A stretch of 64,000 bases of DNA from DASZUK01 sp963745595 (GCA_963745595.1 CAVUYB010000015.1:248001-312000), one strand, 5' to 3'; positions 8,692 through 16,871 are shown, counted from the stretch's first letter. The notes: generated by a model not told the origin, from the letters alone. Numbers and translations are program-made.

Positions 8692-8738
8692 CAGCTTCCC
8701 AAGCTGAGAACGCGGGTTCGATTCCCGTCGCCCGCTCC
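8692..8738. repeat. attachment site, copy 2
   Basis: Exact 47-bp copy of 865-911 in the same orientation. It has no acceptor 5' strand or D-arm upstream, so it is not a second tRNA gene but the duplicated end of the island. Confidence 0.93.
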
Positions 8739-8927
8739 AACCGAAAGCTGGTTTGCCGAAGCCTCGGTCGTGCCACTTCTGGGCCACCGGGCCACGATTT
8801 GGAGCACCGGCGCGGCGGGGCCACCAGCTACCGCCCGGGCCTCGCCATGCGGTTCAGGCTGAGCTGGCCTTAACTGACTAGCACCTCCGATATGTGCGCC
8901 TTCACCGCCTGCTACCTCGTGAACGAA

Positions 8928-8949
8928 ACTATTCCTATTCCGGTATAGT
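8928..8949. promoter_or_regulatory. leaderless promoter with overlapping palindromic operator
   Basis: ACTATTCC, 6 bp, GGTATAGT: an inverted repeat with 7 of 8 arm positions paired. Its right arm contains the -10 element TATAGT (8944-8949). The next six bases lead directly to GTG at 8956, so transcription and translation probably start together. Overlap of palindrome and -10 points to autorepression by the HTH protein encoded downstream. Confidence 0.6.
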
Positions 8950-8955
8950 TTGTTC

Positions 8956-9594
8956 GTGCCCACGGACCTTCTCTCTCTGGACGAGGCGGCCGAGCGCCTC
9001 GGAGTCAGCCGTCGCCGGGCCGAAGCGATGGTGCTGAGCGGTCAGCTGCCGGCGGAGCGACTTGGACGCCAGTGGGTCGTGTCACCCCAGGCGGTCCGCC
9101 AAACGGCGGGGGTCCGGTCGTCGGGTGGCCGGCCGGTGCGGCCGGAGAAGGCGTGGGCGCTCATCGCCGAGCTCCCGGGCGCGTCCGCCGGAGGGCCGGC
9201 CGGATTGGACGCCTTCCGCCGTAAGGTCCGTCCGCGGGCCGTACACGTCGACGTGTACGTACACCCCGGAGCGATGGACGTCCTTCTGGACGGCGGAGTA
9301 CCGGGCGGCCGGGATGCGGCGGCGGCGGCCGGGGCACCGGTCGATGCCGGTGTCGTCCACGACCTGTACGTCCGGCGCAGCGATGCGACCGAACTGTTGA
9401 CGCGGGTCGGCGGGGAGCGGACGGTGGACGGAGCCAACGTGCACATGCATGTGGTCGACGACGAGGCGTGGCCGTTCGAGAAGGGCTGCCGGACGGCTGG
9501 ACCGTGGGTGGCGTGGCTGGACCTGGCGGACCGGGAGGACCGGGCGGCCGACACGCTGCTGGACCGGTTGATCGGCGGGCGACGGCGGGCGTGA
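8956..9594 (+). CDS. HTH (excisionase-type) protein, likely antitoxin/autoregulator of the nucleotidyltransferase
   Basis: 212 residues from GTG 8956, chosen because it lies exactly 6 nt after a TATAGT -10 element; a TTG two codons upstream would fall between -10 and start. Residues ~3-50 form an excisionase/MerR-type helix-turn-helix (LSLDEAAERLGVSRRRAEAM, then a wing with LGRQWVVSP). The C-terminal ~130 residues contain two similar beta-rich segments (VHVDVYVHPGAMDVLL and VHDLYVRRSDATELL) of no family I know. The gene is followed 7 bp later by an AbiEii-like nucleotidyltransferase. In type IV AbiE systems a winged-helix antitoxin represses the pair; this protein probably plays that part with an unrelated fold. 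Confidence 0.72.
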   Translation: MPTDLLSLDEAAERLGVSRRRAEAMVLSGQLPAERLGRQWVVSPQAVRQTAGVRSSGGRPVRPEKAWALIAELPGASAGGPAGLDAFRRKVRPRAVHVDVYVHPGAMDVLLDGGVPGGRDAAAAAGAPVDAGVVHDLYVRRSDATELLTRVGGERTVDGANVHMHVVDDEAWPFEKGCRTAGPWVAWLDLADREDRAADTLLDRLIGGRRRA

Positions 9595-9601
9595 GGTCGA
9601 C

Positions 9602-10342
9602 GTGTCGAGCGATCTCCGACCGAGGCACCGGGAGACGCTGCGGGCGCTCGGCCTGCTGGCCGGGACGGTGCCGATCGAGGACTGGTGCCTGGTTGGAGGA
9701 ATGATGGTGCTGGTGCCCGCCCGGGCGGCGGGCCACCGGCTGCCTCGAGCGGAGCAGACGAAGGACGGGGACGTGGTGGTGGACGTCTGCACGCGGCCGC
9801 AGGCCCTCCGTCGGGTGGCGACGGCGTTGCGTAACTTCGGCTACGACATCCCGCCGGACGCGTGGGACGACGAGCACGTCGCCCGGTGCACGTTCGTGGG
9901 GGTCTACGCGCAGATCGACGTCCTGTGCCCTGACGACGCCGGGGAGGAGGACCTGGACACGGACGACGGCGTCCAGAGCCTGGCCATCCCGGGCGGTCGA
10001 CGGGCGCTGGAGCTGGCCGAGCCGGTCCGGATCTACTACGACGAGGAGGCTCCCGACGTCGAGGTCCGGGTGCCGCTACTGCCCGGGGCGATGGTGGTGA
10101 AGGCACACGCCGCCATCGACCGCCGGACGGCTGATCAGCGACGCCATATCGAAGACCTGGCGTCCCTCCTGTCGATCGTGGACGACCCATCGGCCCTCCG
10201 GCAGCGCCTGGTCGACGAGGACGTCCGGACGATCACTGCCCTCGCCCCGCGCTTGGCGGACGACGGGGACGTGGCCTGGACGGGCATCGACACGGCCACC
10301 CGCCTGCGGGGCCAGGCGGCAGCGCGCCTCATCACCGACTGA
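9602..10342 (+). CDS. AbiEii/AbiGii-type nucleotidyltransferase (putative toxin)
   Basis: 246-residue nucleotidyltransferase-like protein starting at GTG 9602 after GAGG. The fold signature is visible: GG at 32-33 in LVGGMMVLVP followed by TKDGDVVVDV with the paired aspartates (D55, D57). A later acidic/basic helix VVKAHAAIDRR and the C-terminal helical domain fit MenA/AbiEii-type toxins, which modify tRNA acceptor ends or GTP-dependent targets. The 7-bp spacing to the HTH gene suggests an operon and a toxin-antitoxin pair. A housekeeping nucleotidyltransferase is less likely given the attachment-site scar that starts one base after the stop codon. Confidence 0.72.
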   Translation: MSSDLRPRHRETLRALGLLAGTVPIEDWCLVGGMMVLVPARAAGHRLPRAEQTKDGDVVVDVCTRPQALRRVATALRNFGYDIPPDAWDDEHVARCTFVGVYAQIDVLCPDDAGEEDLDTDDGVQSLAIPGGRRALELAEPVRIYYDEEAPDVEVRVPLLPGAMVVKAHAAIDRRTADQRRHIEDLASLLSIVDDPSALRQRLVDEDVRTITALAPRLADDGDVAWTGIDTATRLRGQAAARLITD

Positions 10343-10343
10343 A

Positions 10344-10358
10344 CCCGTCGCCCGCTCC
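10344..10358. repeat. attachment-site scar, copy 3
   Basis: cccgtcgcccgctcc, the last 15 bp of the tRNA-Gly-derived repeat, lies directly after the nucleotidyltransferase stop codon. A chance 15-bp match in the same orientation, beside two full copies, is very unlikely. It marks the far end of the second cassette and probably the start of the ancestral downstream chromosome. Confidence 0.7.
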
Positions 10359-10425
10359 ACGAGGCCTGTATCCCAATTGGTGGGTCACGTCTTGGGACAG
10401 CGTGGCTGGGAGCCGGCGACGGGCC

Positions 10426-11922
10426 TCAGATCTCTGCACCGACCGCCACCGTCTCGGGGCGCGGCGCTCCAGCGACCGCGGGTGCCGAGGCGGGCTGCAC
10501 CTTGCGGGGCAGGGCCAGGGCCAAGACACCTCCGGCGATCATGATCCCCGCCGCGATGTAGAAGCTTCGGTCGTAGCCCGTGGTGAGGGCGGCCAGGACC
10601 GAGCGGGTCCCGGCCGAGTGGTCACTGGCCGCGCCAGCCGCCACCGTGGCCAGCGCGGCCAGGCCGATGGCGCCACCGACCTGGCGGCTGGTGTTGATCA
10701 GCCCGGAGGCGAGCCCGGCCTCGTGGGGCGGGATCCCTTGGGTGGCGGCCATGGTCATGGGCACGAACATGATCCCGAGACCCACACCGATGAACAGCAA
10801 CGGACCGAAGATGTGGGCGAAGTAGGTCGAGTCGACTCCGGTCTGGGCCAGCCACAGCAGGCCGATGGTGGTGAGCGTGGAGCCGATCATGAGTTGGTGC
10901 CGGAAGCCCAAGCGCACCACGATGCGGCTCCCGGCCAGGGCTCCGCCCAAGGTGGCGAGGCCCACGGGGAGGAAGGCGAGGCCTCCTTTGAGCGGGGAGT
11001 ACCCGTTGACCTGCTGAAGGTACAGGGACAGGAAGAAGTACACGCTGAAGAGGGTCGCACCCACCGTCATGGCAATGCCGTTGGCCGTCGACAGGGAGCG
11101 GCGCCGGAACACCCCCAACGGGATGAGCGGGTTCTTGGCGAACCGGGCTTCGATGAGGACGAACAGGGCCAGCAGGCCCACGCCGATCGCCAACGTCAGG
11201 ATGGTCTGACCGGACCCCCAGGGGTGGGTGTCGGTGCTCACGATCCCGTAGACCAATACGGCCAGGCCAGCGGTCACCGTCACCGCGCCGGGGAGGTCGA
11301 GGCTGGTGCGCTTGGCCGGGGCCTTCGACTCGACGAGGGCGAAGGAAGCCACGAAGAGGAGGACGGCGCCGATCGGCACGTTGACGAACAGCACCCACCG
11401 CCAGTTCAACAGGTCCGTGAGGACCCCGCCCAGGAACACGCCGACTGCCGCCCCGCTGGCCGCGGTAGCTGACCAGGCGCCGAGCGCCCGGCGCCGTTCG
11501 TTTTGATCGGTGAAGGTGGAGGTCAGGATGCTGAGGGTGGCGGGGGCCAAGATGGCACCGCCCAACCCCTGGGCGGCCCGGGCGGCGATGAGCCACCCCC
11601 CGCTCTGGGCCAAGCCGCCGAGGAGGCTGCAGAGGGTGAAGAGGGCCAGCCCCAACATGAAGATGCGGCGGCGGCCGAACAGGTCGGCGGCCCGGCCGCC
11701 CAGCATCAGGAACCCGGCGAAGGTCAGGGTGTACGCGTTGATCACCCACTGCTGGCCCGTGGCGGACAGGCCCAGGTCGTGCCGCATCTGGGGCAGGGCG
11801 ACGTTGACGATCGAGATGTCGAGGACCACCATGAACTGGGCGGCACAGCACAGGGCCAGCACGGTCCAGGTGGGGACCTTCCGCCGGCCGGTAGGCGCCA
11901 ACGACGTCGCTAGGTTGCTCAT
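10426..11922 (-). CDS. DHA2-family MFS multidrug exporter
   Basis: 498-residue drug:proton antiporter with about 14 membrane segments, EmrB/QacA type. The start is the ATG at 11922, preceded by GGGAG; a longer frame has no ribosome site. Visible signatures are LDISIVNVALPQM in helix 1, the MFS motif A in GGRAADLFGRRRIF, and the antiporter motif C region SATAASGAAVGVFLGG. Cytoplasmic membrane; the substrate is probably a lipophilic cation, dye or antibiotic. It is divergent from a MarR regulator, and the 153-bp gap holds a good promoter overlapped by an inverted repeat, so MarR repression with drug induction is likely. Confidence 0.9.
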   Translation of the reverse strand: MSNLATSLAPTGRRKVPTWTVLALCCAAQFMVVLDISIVNVALPQMRHDLGLSATGQQWVINAYTLTFAGFLMLGGRAADLFGRRRIFMLGLALFTLCSLLGGLAQSGGWLIAARAAQGLGGAILAPATLSILTSTFTDQNERRRALGAWSATAASGAAVGVFLGGVLTDLLNWRWVLFVNVPIGAVLLFVASFALVESKAPAKRTSLDLPGAVTVTAGLAVLVYGIVSTDTHPWGSGQTILTLAIGVGLLALFVLIEARFAKNPLIPLGVFRRRSLSTANGIAMTVGATLFSVYFFLSLYLQQVNGYSPLKGGLAFLPVGLATLGGALAGSRIVVRLGFRHQLMIGSTLTTIGLLWLAQTGVDSTYFAHIFGPLLFIGVGLGIMFVPMTMAATQGIPPHEAGLASGLINTSRQVGGAIGLAALATVAAGAASDHSAGTRSVLAALTTGYDRSFYIAAGIMIAGGVLALALPRKVQPASAPAVAGAPRPETVAVGAEI

Positions 11923-12010
11923 CTGTTCACTCCCGCAATCGCTTCCTGCATCGCCCTCTCCCTGCATCGCCCTCGTCCGGGACGGCGGTTAACCTCAGAG
12001 GGGAAAGCTT

Positions 12011-12048
12011 CTTCACGTTAAGATAGTGAAGACTCATTGACATGTCAA
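12011..12048 (-). promoter_or_regulatory. exporter promoter with two palindromes (putative MarR operators)
   Basis: On the minus strand, TTGACA (12048-12043), a 17-bp spacer and TATCTT (12025-12020) form a near-consensus sigma70-type promoter for the exporter. CTTCAC-9 bp-GTGAAG (12011-12031) straddles the -10, and the perfect palindrome TTGACATGTCAA (12037-12048) contains the -35, which also reads as TTGACA on the plus strand toward the regulator gene. One regulator bound here could silence both directions. Confidence 0.68.
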
Positions 12049-12075
12049 GGGCCGACCGTTTGAATGGGAGCCGTG

Positions 12076-12690
12076 ATGACCGTGGTGAGCGAACAGACGC
12101 CGGACCTCGCGGGGAACGCCGTGGCGTCCCCAGAAGGCGATCACGACCAGGTGGACTTGGTCGTGGCGCACTGGTTGCGCGAGGACCCCGACATCGACGT
12201 CGTCGCCAAGAGCACGGTGGCCCGCCTCCGTCGCCTGGCGAACCATCTGGAGCGGGAGCTGCGGCGGGACCTGCTGCCGCTGGAGATCGAGATGTGGGAG
12301 CTCGAGGTGCTGCTGACCCTGCGCCGGGCGCCGGAGCACCAATTGAGCGCGGGGGCGTTGCTCCGGTACTGCCAGGTCACGTCCGGAGCCATCAGCAACC
12401 GCCTCGCCCGGCTGGAGGCGCGCGGTTGGGTACGCCGCGACATCTGCCCGACCGACCGCCGCCAGGTCCTGGTGACCCTGACGCCCGACGGCGAGACGCG
12501 GGCCACCGCGTTGGTCGCCACCAAGACCGAGACCGAGCAACGCATGCTCGCCAACATCGACCGTGACACCCTGGAACGCTTGAGCACTGACCTGCGGACC
12601 CTGCTGCTGTCCATCGAAGGGCCGGCCGGTGACGACCTGACCTCCGAGCAGCTGCTCGCCGCGTGCGCGCCGCCGACGGCCCCGTCGTAG
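12076..12690 (+). CDS. MarR-family transcriptional regulator
   Basis: 204 residues from the ATG at 12076, which has GGGAG 7 bp upstream; an ATG at 12064 would overlap that site. The winged helix is typical: WELEVLLTLRRAP, then SAGALLRYCQVTSGAISNRL as recognition helix, and RRDICPTDRRQVLVTLTPDG as wing with the usual D-R-R. MarR proteins are dimeric repressors released by phenolic or other lipophilic ligands. It is divergent from one exporter and tail-to-tail with a second (12696), so it probably controls at least the first. Confidence 0.9.
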   Translation: MTVVSEQTPDLAGNAVASPEGDHDQVDLVVAHWLREDPDIDVVAKSTVARLRRLANHLERELRRDLLPLEIEMWELEVLLTLRRAPEHQLSAGALLRYCQVTSGAISNRLARLEARGWVRRDICPTDRRQVLVTLTPDGETRATALVATKTETEQRMLANIDRDTLERLSTDLRTLLLSIEGPAGDDLTSEQLLAACAPPTAPS

Positions 12691-12695
12691 GCCAG

Positions 12696-14288
12696 CTACC
12701 CCTCGCCGGCCACCGGGGTCGACGCCCGCATCGCATCGTTGACCCCAGTGGCAACGTCATCGGTCACCGGGTCGCCGGCTGGCGAGCTCGGCTGGCGGGG
12801 AGGAAGGAGCCGTACGAACCCGGTGAACAGGAAGTTGACCACCACGACGACGATGAGGGACGCCGCGAAGGCCTGGGTGTAGGCGACCGCCGATTCGGCG
12901 TCCCCGAGGACCGAGAAGAAGATGAGCCCGGTGATCGCCACGCCCACCGCCGAGCCCACCTGTACTGCGGTGGTCAACGTCCCCGACGCCGATCCCTCGT
13001 GCCCCCGCGGGACCCGGGAGAGGACGGTGGCGAAGAGCGGGGAGTTTATGAACCCCTGGCCCGCCCCCATCAGGGCCACCGCCGGCATCAGGTAGAAGGG
13101 CGACCCCGTCGATCCGATCGCCTGGAGGGTCAGGATCGCCGCCAGCCCCCCGGCCCCCACGACCAGGAAGCCGATAGCGATGATCCCCCGGCCGAAGCGG
13201 ATGGCCAGCCGGGGCGAGAAGAGCGCCGTGGACGAGTACCCGATCCCTATCGAGGCGAACGCGAGCCCGGCCGACCCAGGCGACAGATGGCGTCCCGACT
13301 GGAGGTAGATGGCGAAGACGAAGAACATCCCGTTGAGGCCGATCTGGGTGAACAGGATGATCGGCAGCCCGACACTGAAGGACCGCTGTCGGAACAGGGA
13401 GGGGTCGATCAGCGGGAACCTTCCCTGGGCCGCCCGGAGCATCTGGTGCTTGGCGAAGCCGAGAAAGGCGATCGGAGAGAGTGCCAGCAGGACGATGACC
13501 CACGGCGGCCATCCCAGCTCGCTCCCCTCCACCAGGGGGACGATCAGCAGCAGTAGCGCCAGCGTGATCAGGGCGACACCGGGCAGGTCGAGGCCGGCCG
13601 TTCGTTCGGGACGGACCCGCGGCAGGACGATGAGCCCACCGATCAGCCCAATGACACCGATCGGAATGTTGACGGCAAAGACCGACCGCCACTCGAGCCC
13701 CGCCACGTTGGCCTGGATGAGCAGCCCACCGATCACCTGGCCGAAGATCACGGCACCGCTGCTGGAGACGCTCAGGTAGGAGATGGCTCGAACGCGCTCG
13801 AGCGGGTTGAATATCCGCTGCACCACGGCGTACGCCTGGGGAACCATGACCGCCGCCCCGGCCGCCTGGACCACCCGGGCCCCGATCAGGAACGCCGGGT
13901 TCGGTGCGACGGCGCACAACACCGACGCCGCCGTGAACACCGCCATCCCGATGAGGTAGACCCGGACCCGGCCGAAGAGGTCGCCCAGCCGGCCGCCGGT
14001 GATGAGGAGGACGGCATAGGTCAGGGCGTAGGAGGTGACCACCAGCTCGGCCTCGCTGGGGCTGGCCCCGAGGTCGGCTCGGAGGGAAGGGATGGCCACG
14101 TTGACCACGAAGGTGTCGAGGGCACCCATGAAGGGGCCGATCCCGACGAAGGCCAGGATCAACCACCGGTTCCGCTCAGTGCCGATGAAGCGCTCGCTGG
14201 CGACAGCGATCCCCGGCTCCCCCTCGGCTCGCCCCCCTGCCCTCACTCGATTGCCGGTCTCGTCACCGACGTCCCGTCCCCGGCCCAT
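12696..14288 (-). CDS. DHA2-family MFS exporter
   Basis: A second 14-helix drug:proton antiporter. I take the ATG at 14288 (530 residues); the open frame continues to 14447 but that stretch is not hydrophobic and lacks family features. Signatures: LDTFVVNVAIPSLRADLG in helix 1, GGRLGDLFGRVRVYLIG as motif A, and SSSGAVIFGQVIGG as motif C. It lies convergent with the MarR gene, 5 bp apart. The start has no clear ribosome site, so its exact N-terminus is uncertain. Confidence 0.85.
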   Translation of the reverse strand: MGRGRDVGDETGNRVRAGGRAEGEPGIAVASERFIGTERNRWLILAFVGIGPFMGALDTFVVNVAIPSLRADLGASPSEAELVVTSYALTYAVLLITGGRLGDLFGRVRVYLIGMAVFTAASVLCAVAPNPAFLIGARVVQAAGAAVMVPQAYAVVQRIFNPLERVRAISYLSVSSSGAVIFGQVIGGLLIQANVAGLEWRSVFAVNIPIGVIGLIGGLIVLPRVRPERTAGLDLPGVALITLALLLLIVPLVEGSELGWPPWVIVLLALSPIAFLGFAKHQMLRAAQGRFPLIDPSLFRQRSFSVGLPIILFTQIGLNGMFFVFAIYLQSGRHLSPGSAGLAFASIGIGYSSTALFSPRLAIRFGRGIIAIGFLVVGAGGLAAILTLQAIGSTGSPFYLMPAVALMGAGQGFINSPLFATVLSRVPRGHEGSASGTLTTAVQVGSAVGVAITGLIFFSVLGDAESAVAYTQAFAASLIVVVVVNFLFTGFVRLLPPRQPSSPAGDPVTDDVATGVNDAMRASTPVAGEG

Positions 14289-14476
14289 GGCCGCTAGGAG
14301 ACGATGGGGTCCTCTCGTTCGGGCTCGATCGTCATCCGCCGTACCCTGCCGTCGCCCAGGGCACCTGGGCGACGATCCGGTTGAATTCGTTCGATAGTAC
14401 GAGGTCTGCCGTTGGTCCATCCAAACCCAGGAGCGACAGCCCGGCACCGCGCCGCGCCGATGGTACGGTCGCCCCG

Positions 14477-15088
14477 ATGGACGACGACCGTCCGGCCGAC
14501 GGCGCGGCGGCCCTGGACCGGCTGATGGCCGGTAACCGACGGTACGCCGCCGAGGCGCCGGCCAACGACGGCCGGGACGCCCGCCGCCGACAGGCGACGT
14601 CGGTCGCGCAGCAGCCGTTCGCGGTCATCCTCACGTGCGCCGACTCGCGGCTGCCGGCGGAGATCATCTTCGACCAGGGCATCGGCGACCTCTTCGTCGT
14701 GCGCGTCGCCGGGAACACCGGCACGGCCCCCCAAGTCCAAGGATCGATCGAGTTCGGCATCACCGCGCTGAAGGCCAACCTCCTGATGGTCCTCGGGCAC
14801 GAGGACTGCGGCGCGGCGAAGGCCGCGGTCGACGCGGCGGTCGACGGGGCCACGTACCCCGGACAGATCGGCGCCTTCGTCGACCCCATCGTCCCGGCCG
14901 CCCGAATGGCCGCCGGGTTGCCGAAGGACCAGCGGGTCGCGGCGGCCGTCGTCCAGAACGTGCGCGACCAGCTCGCCCTGTTCAAAGAGCTCGGGCCGAT
15001 CGTCCAGCCGGCGATCGACGACGGCTCGGTTCTGCTCGTCGGCGCGACCTACGCGCTGGCGTCCGGCGAGGTCACCCTGCTCGATTGA
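14477..15088 (+). CDS. beta-class carbonic anhydrase
   Basis: 203-residue zinc enzyme interconverting CO2 and bicarbonate. The zinc ligands are in TCADSR (C54, with the D56-R58 dyad) and GHEDCG (H108, C111). VRVAGNTG and SIEFGITALKANLLMVLGH are the usual surrounding segments. The ATG at 14477 sits 7 nt after TACGGT, the leaderless pattern seen across this window, and is preferred over a longer frame. There is no signal peptide, so it is cytoplasmic. Its end overlaps the end of the convergent GntR gene by 17 bp. Confidence 0.95.
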   Translation: MDDDRPADGAAALDRLMAGNRRYAAEAPANDGRDARRRQATSVAQQPFAVILTCADSRLPAEIIFDQGIGDLFVVRVAGNTGTAPQVQGSIEFGITALKANLLMVLGHEDCGAAKAAVDAAVDGATYPGQIGAFVDPIVPAARMAAGLPKDQRVAAAVVQNVRDQLALFKELGPIVQPAIDDGSVLLVGATYALASGEVTLLD

Positions 15089-15687
15089 GCGGCTCGTCGG
15101 CGTGCGGCATGACGTGCCGCCGGCTCGCCGTCGCCGCCAGCGCCGGGTCGTGCTTCCACAGCGCCTCGGCGATCGCCTGGTGCTCCGCCAGTGACCCCTC
15201 CGCGCCGACGGGCGTGCCGCCGTCGAGGGACCGCCAGAGCAGGTTCATCAACGCGAGCAGGACCGGCGACCGGGTACCCGCGTAGATCCGGAAATGGAAC
15301 TCGCGGTCGAGCCGCGCATCGAGCGCGGTGCCCGGCTCGCACTCCTCCATCTGCGCCAGGATCTCGTCGACGTCGTCGAGGTCCACGTCCGTCATCCGCG
15401 CCGCCGCCAGCTCCGCGGCCAGCGACTCCAGGCTGGCCCGAATGAGCGAGCTCTCGCGCGTCGACGCGTCCGCCGCCCCGGCCACCGTCGTTCCGTGGTG
15501 CAGCTCCGTGACGACGAACCCCTCCGCCTCGAGCTTCCGCAGCGCCTCACGCACCGGCGTCGGGCTGACGCCGAACTGTTTCGCCAGGTCCCGCTGGCGC
15601 AGACACGTCGCCGGGCACGAGCTCGCCCCGTTCGATCCGGTCACGGATCCCCGCCGCGACGACATCGCTCTTGCTCACGTACTCCAC
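15072..15687 (-). CDS. GntR/FadR-type regulator (FCD domain), frameshifted in this sequence
   Basis: Starts at GTG 15687 after GGGG. The first frame gives VEYVSKSDVVAAGIRDRIERGELVPGD, the start of a GntR winged helix; the reading then has to move to the frame with LRQRDLAKQFGVSPTPVREALRKLEAEGF, the recognition helix. One extra base between about 15601 and 15606 (in agacac) accounts for it. The C-terminus is an FCD ligand-binding domain (EFHFRIYAGTRSP and the terminal EHQAIAEALWKHD with metal/ligand histidines). About 205 residues once corrected. A TGATATTTCAA motif 65 bp upstream recurs at the start of the ABC substrate-binding gene at 18003, suggesting what it controls. Confidence 0.82.
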
Positions 15688-15751
15688 GCGACTACCCCAT
15701 GCTGGCTCGTCATCTCCGGCGATCGTAGGTCGGCGCCGACGAGTTGGCACA

Positions 15752-15762
15752 TGATATTTCAA
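15752..15762. promoter_or_regulatory. putative GntR operator, copy 1
   Basis: TGATATTTCAA in an otherwise very G+C-rich stretch, 65 bp upstream of the GntR start. The same 11 bases (as the reverse complement) lie at 18003-18013. The core TGA-N5-TCA is the half-site spacing seen for many GntR/FadR operators. Confidence 0.5.
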
Positions 15763-15872
15763 ACTGCCCGGGACGCCCTCGACCGGGCGGCGGCAGCTGG
15801 CAACGGCAGCTCACCCGTCCGAACGGGCCGCCGCCCTTTGGTCGCCGTCGGCGGCCGGTGTACGGTCCCTGC

Positions 15873-16829
15873 GTGATCACGGCGCTCGCCGGCGGGGTCG
15901 GAGCGGCTCGGCTGCTGCGCGGACTGGTCCGCGTCGTGCCGCCGGAGGAGCTGACGGCGATCGTCAACACCGCGGACGACATGGTCTACTGCGGGCTCTA
16001 CATCGCGCCGGACATCGACACGGTGACCCGGACGCTCGCCGGCACGTTCAACGAGGTCAAGGGCTACGGCGTGGCCGACGACACGTGGACCGTCCTCACC
16101 GCCCTCGGCCGGCTCGGCGGCGACACCTGGTTCGAGCTCGGCGACCAGGACCTGGCGACCCACCTGTTCCGGTCCCGGCGGCTCGACCAGGGCCACACGC
16201 TCAGCCAGGTGACCGCGGAGCTGGCCGCGGCGGCCGGCGTCGGCGTCCGGCTCCTGCCGGTCACCGACGATCCGCTTCGCACCCGCGTCCGGCTGCAGGC
16301 CGGCGAAGAGGTCTCGTTCCAGGAGTACTTCGCCAAGCTCCGCCACGCGGTGCCGGTCGCCTCGATCCGCTTCGACGGCGCCGCCGCGGCCACGCCGGCG
16401 CCGGGTGTCCTCGACGCGATCGAGCAGGCCGCGTTCGTCGTCGTCTGCCCGTCGAACCCGCTCCTGTCGATCGACCCGCTGCTCGCCGTGCCCGGCCTGC
16501 GCGAGCAGCTGGCGTCACGGCGGGACCGGATCGTCGCGGTCTCCCCGATCGTCGGCGGCCGGGCGATCAAGGGTCCGGCCGACCGTCTCCTGGCCGAGCT
16601 CGGCTTCGAGCCGTCGGCCGCCGGCGTGGCCGACTACTACGCACCGTGGGTCGGGACGCTCGTCATCGACGACGTCGACGCCGAGCTCGCCCCCCGGGTG
16701 GAGGCCGCCGGGCTCCGCTGCGTCGTCACGGACACGATGATGACGAGCCCCGAACGGTCCGCCGCCCTCGCGGCCGTCGTCGTCGATGCCGGTGGCCTCG
16801 ACGCCCGCCCGCTCGGCGGCGTCAACTAG
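15873..16829 (+). CDS. cofD: 2-phospho-L-lactate transferase (coenzyme F420 biosynthesis)
   Basis: 318 residues. CofD/FbiA joins the lactyl or phosphoenolpyruvyl guanylyl donor to Fo, forming F420-0 or its dehydro form. The protein opens with ITALAGGVGAARLLRG, the glycine-rich donor-binding loop, followed by IVNTADDMVYCGLYIAPDIDT with the metal-binding aspartates, and later FVVVCPSNPLLSIDPLL and VSPIVGGRAIKGPADRL. The GTG at 15873 lies exactly 6 nt after TACGGT (leaderless); the longer open frame upstream has no family similarity. An F420-dependent LLM reductase at 32423 is a likely consumer of the cofactor. The FbiB-type ligase that usually neighbours it is not in this window. Confidence 0.94.
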   Translation: MITALAGGVGAARLLRGLVRVVPPEELTAIVNTADDMVYCGLYIAPDIDTVTRTLAGTFNEVKGYGVADDTWTVLTALGRLGGDTWFELGDQDLATHLFRSRRLDQGHTLSQVTAELAAAAGVGVRLLPVTDDPLRTRVRLQAGEEVSFQEYFAKLRHAVPVASIRFDGAAAATPAPGVLDAIEQAAFVVVCPSNPLLSIDPLLAVPGLREQLASRRDRIVAVSPIVGGRAIKGPADRLLAELGFEPSAAGVADYYAPWVGTLVIDDVDAELAPRVEAAGLRCVVTDTMMTSPERSAALAAVVVDAGGLDARPLGGVN

Positions 16830-16871
16830 ACGGCGGCCAGCTCGACGGCAGCCAGCTCGACGGGGACAGCC

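Larger units (their letters stand above)
865..8738. mobile_element. genomic island integrated in tRNA-Gly(CCC), carrying a restriction-like system
   Basis: About 7.9 kb bounded by perfect 47-bp direct repeats of the tRNA-Gly 3' half. Contents from left to right: a truncated tyrosine integrase reading toward the left end, a three-gene methyltransferase/helicase/GIY-YIG nuclease operon, a frameshifted HNH endonuclease gene and one small ORF. The operon has visibly more A/T-ending codons than its neighbours, in keeping with transfer. The integrase lacks its N-terminal half and no excisionase-like gene is recognised, so the element probably cannot move by itself now. Confidence 0.88.
8739..10358. 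mobile_element. small second cassette in the same tRNA-Gly site (toxin-antitoxin type)
   Basis: About 1.6 kb between the second 47-bp repeat and a third, 15-bp remnant of the tRNA 3' end at 10344-10358. It holds only an HTH protein and an AbiEii-like nucleotidyltransferase; the latter's stop codon is one base from the scar. The layout suggests successive insertions into one tRNA gene, with the older element reduced to its addiction-type genes. No integrase is present. Confidence 0.6.

Noticed and set aside
8692..8738. Possible second tRNA-Gly
   Set aside because: Lacks the 5' acceptor strand and D-arm; it is an attachment-site copy.
8535..8963. Minus-strand ORF containing GAGDGNRTRVLSLGS
   Set aside because: It is the translation of the tRNA-Gly repeat; the same peptide arises at 864-1130. 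No protein gene.
14294..14335. 13-codon ORF (MTIEPEREDPIVS) just upstream of the second exporter
   Set aside because: Only weak resemblance to the leaderless pattern (TACGGC) and no sign of attenuation structure; could be chance.
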